In this document: piece by piece, positions 22,406 to 23,078 of the stretch
Numbering within the stretch: the stretch's first letter is position 1
Layout: every line of letters starts with the position of its first letter
Assembly: GCA_964454265.1 (NCBI GenBank)
Contig: CAYVXD010000058.1
Coordinates: 1-23,078, forward strand
Direction of reading: 5' to 3'
Source: JAUWMI01 sp964454265
GTDB taxonomy: Bacteria > Sumerlaeota > Sumerlaeia > MWCT01 > JAUWMI01
DNA length: 23,078 bases
The notes under the pieces: model-generated
Seen by the model: the letters and a program-made list of their open reading frames with translations, nothing else
What the model was told of the DNA's origin: nothing
The model's database searches: none
Translations under genes and position numbers: made by a program

Positions 22406-22906
22406 ATGATGGAGAAAGTTAAGACACTTACCGAGTTGAAGAAGATTGTGGCAGACATCCGTAGTGCAGGGAAAAGAGTGGTCTTTGCCAACGGCTGTTT
22501 CGACATGCTACACGGCGGACACATCTCGTATCTGCAAAGCGCAAAGGCGCAGGGCGACATGCTCGTAGTCGGCGTGAACTCTGATGTCTCAATGAAAAAG
22601 ATAAAGGGTGACAAGCGGCCGATTTACCCGGAGCAGGAGCGGCTCGAGCTCCTCGCTGCTATTCAGTATGTGGATTATCTGATGCTTTTTGACGAGGAGT
22701 CGTGCGATCACCTGCTGCGTGAACTCCACCCGGATGTTCATGCGAAAGGTACCGACTATACGCGAGAGACCGTGCCGGAACGAGCCACTTCTCAGGCACT
22801 GGGAATTGAAGTCTTTATTGCCGGCGCTCCAAAGGAGAACGCCACCAAGGATATCATCAAGTTGATTCTCGAACGCTACGGGCAGGATGTACCGGGGTCC
22901 ACGTAA
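22406..22906 (+). CDS. Heptose-1-phosphate adenylyltransferase, monofunctional (HldE C-terminal domain type)
   Basis: The start is taken at the ATG pair at 22406/22409, with GGGAGATGG upstream and a 26-base gap from gmhB. An earlier in-frame TTG would overlap gmhB and add an unrelated N-terminus. The 166 residues form one cytidylyltransferase-like domain with FANGCFDMLHGGH (27-39; HxGH at 36-39), VGVNSD (55-60) and the late ENATKDII. The kinase domain of bifunctional HldE is absent, so the kinase must be encoded separately. It transfers AMP from ATP to heptose-1-phosphate to make ADP-heptose, which the WaaF-like enzyme in the same operon uses. Confidence 0.92.
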   Translation: MMEKVKTLTELKKIVADIRSAGKRVVFANGCFDMLHGGHISYLQSAKAQGDMLVVGVNSDVSMKKIKGDKRPIYPEQERLELLAAIQYVDYLMLFDEESCDHLLRELHPDVHAKGTDYTRETVPERATSQALGIEVFIAGAPKENATKDIIKLILERYGQDVPGST

Positions 22907-22946
22907 AGAGCAACGCTGGCGTGCCGTGGATATTGAAGCGACGGTA

Positions 22947-22962
22947 ATTAGGAGCTCCTAAT
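22947..22962. repeat. Perfect 16-bp palindrome downstream of the LPS operon
   Basis: ATTAGGAG (22947-22954) is followed directly by its reverse complement CTCCTAAT (22955-22962). It lies 40 bases after the adenylyltransferase stop. No T-run follows. It could be a protein-binding site or part of another intergenic repeat. Confidence 0.45.
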
Positions 22963-23027
22963 GCCCTGTTGATAACCTCCAGGTGCACGAATTCCAACAC
23001 GCCTGAGGCGCATCTTCGATATATTTC

Positions 23028-23054
23028 GCCCTTCAGGGTGAACCCTTACAGGGC
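23028..23054. repeat. Nested inverted repeats at the right edge
   Basis: GCCCT (23028-23032) pairs with AGGGC (23050-23054), and AGGGT (23035-23039) pairs with ACCCT (23042-23046) inside it. The region may belong to a repeat that continues past the window. No gene is seen in 22907-23078. Confidence 0.35.
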
Positions 23055-23078
23055 TGGTGTAATGGGGGAGAATTTCAT

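Noticed and set aside
11755..22906. Intergenic palindromes as a CRISPR array
   Set aside because: The elements are kilobases apart, have different cores and no regular spacers. No cas gene is present.

Overview
The window joins two kinds of DNA. Bases 1 to about 3550 look like the end of an integrated genomic island. Everything to the right looks like ordinary chromosome of a Gram-negative (diderm) bacterium. An LPS inner-core heptose gene cluster (18776-22906) supports a diderm envelope. Single-copy housekeeping genes (recJ, ribF, glnA, trxB) and peptidoglycan-recycling genes support a chromosomal location. I cannot name the organism. The short GTAG-ended intergenic palindromes and unremarkable mid-range GC would fit an uncultured diderm phylum, but that is a weak guess.

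Island end (1-3551). On the minus strand lies a small excisionase-type HTH gene (1535-1735), followed by the N-terminal 476 codons of a large type III-like (Mod) adenine methyltransferase that runs off the left edge. Divergent from these, on the plus strand, is a large serine recombinase (1921-3663). Its last 36 codons run antisense through a tRNA-Asn(GTT) gene (3552-3628, minus) and into the DNA upstream of that tRNA. The simplest reading is that the island is integrated at the 3' end of tRNA-Asn, so the recombinase gene crosses its own attachment site and takes its stop codon from the host chromosome.

Chromosome, 3664-9375. A stand-alone double-receiver response regulator (4047-5177) has its own promoter and a leader hairpin. 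Convergent to it is a two-gene, ATGA-coupled murein-peptide recycling operon: an NlpC/P60 endopeptidase (YkfC-like) followed by an L-Ala-D/L-Glu epimerase. Next on the same strand come a GlcD-like FAD oxidase and a UspA-type stress protein. The usp gene and recJ diverge from a region carrying a 13-bp inverted repeat that supplies an identical -35 region to each.

Chromosome, 9658-15506 (plus). recJ, a GT39-like membrane glycosyltransferase, a DUF62 SAM hydrolase-type protein and ribF follow one another. The gaps on either side of the membrane protein hold palindromic elements.

Chromosome, 15582-18248 (minus). trxB and then glnA. glnA has a strong sigma70-type promoter whose -35 is embedded in a 12-bp palindrome, and it keeps the adenylylation tyrosine.

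Chromosome, 18776-22906 (plus). A tightly packed LPS core operon: GT2 (WaaE/KdtX-like), heptosyltransferase (WaaF-like), GT4, GmhB, and a monofunctional heptose-1-phosphate adenylyltransferase (HldE C-terminal type). These activate heptose and add it, with other sugars, to the core. GmhA, the heptose kinase and the epimerase are not in the window.

The most interesting features are the recombinase/tRNA overlap, the methyltransferase island at the left edge, and the family of GTAG...CTAC intergenic palindromes, which is seen only on the chromosomal side.
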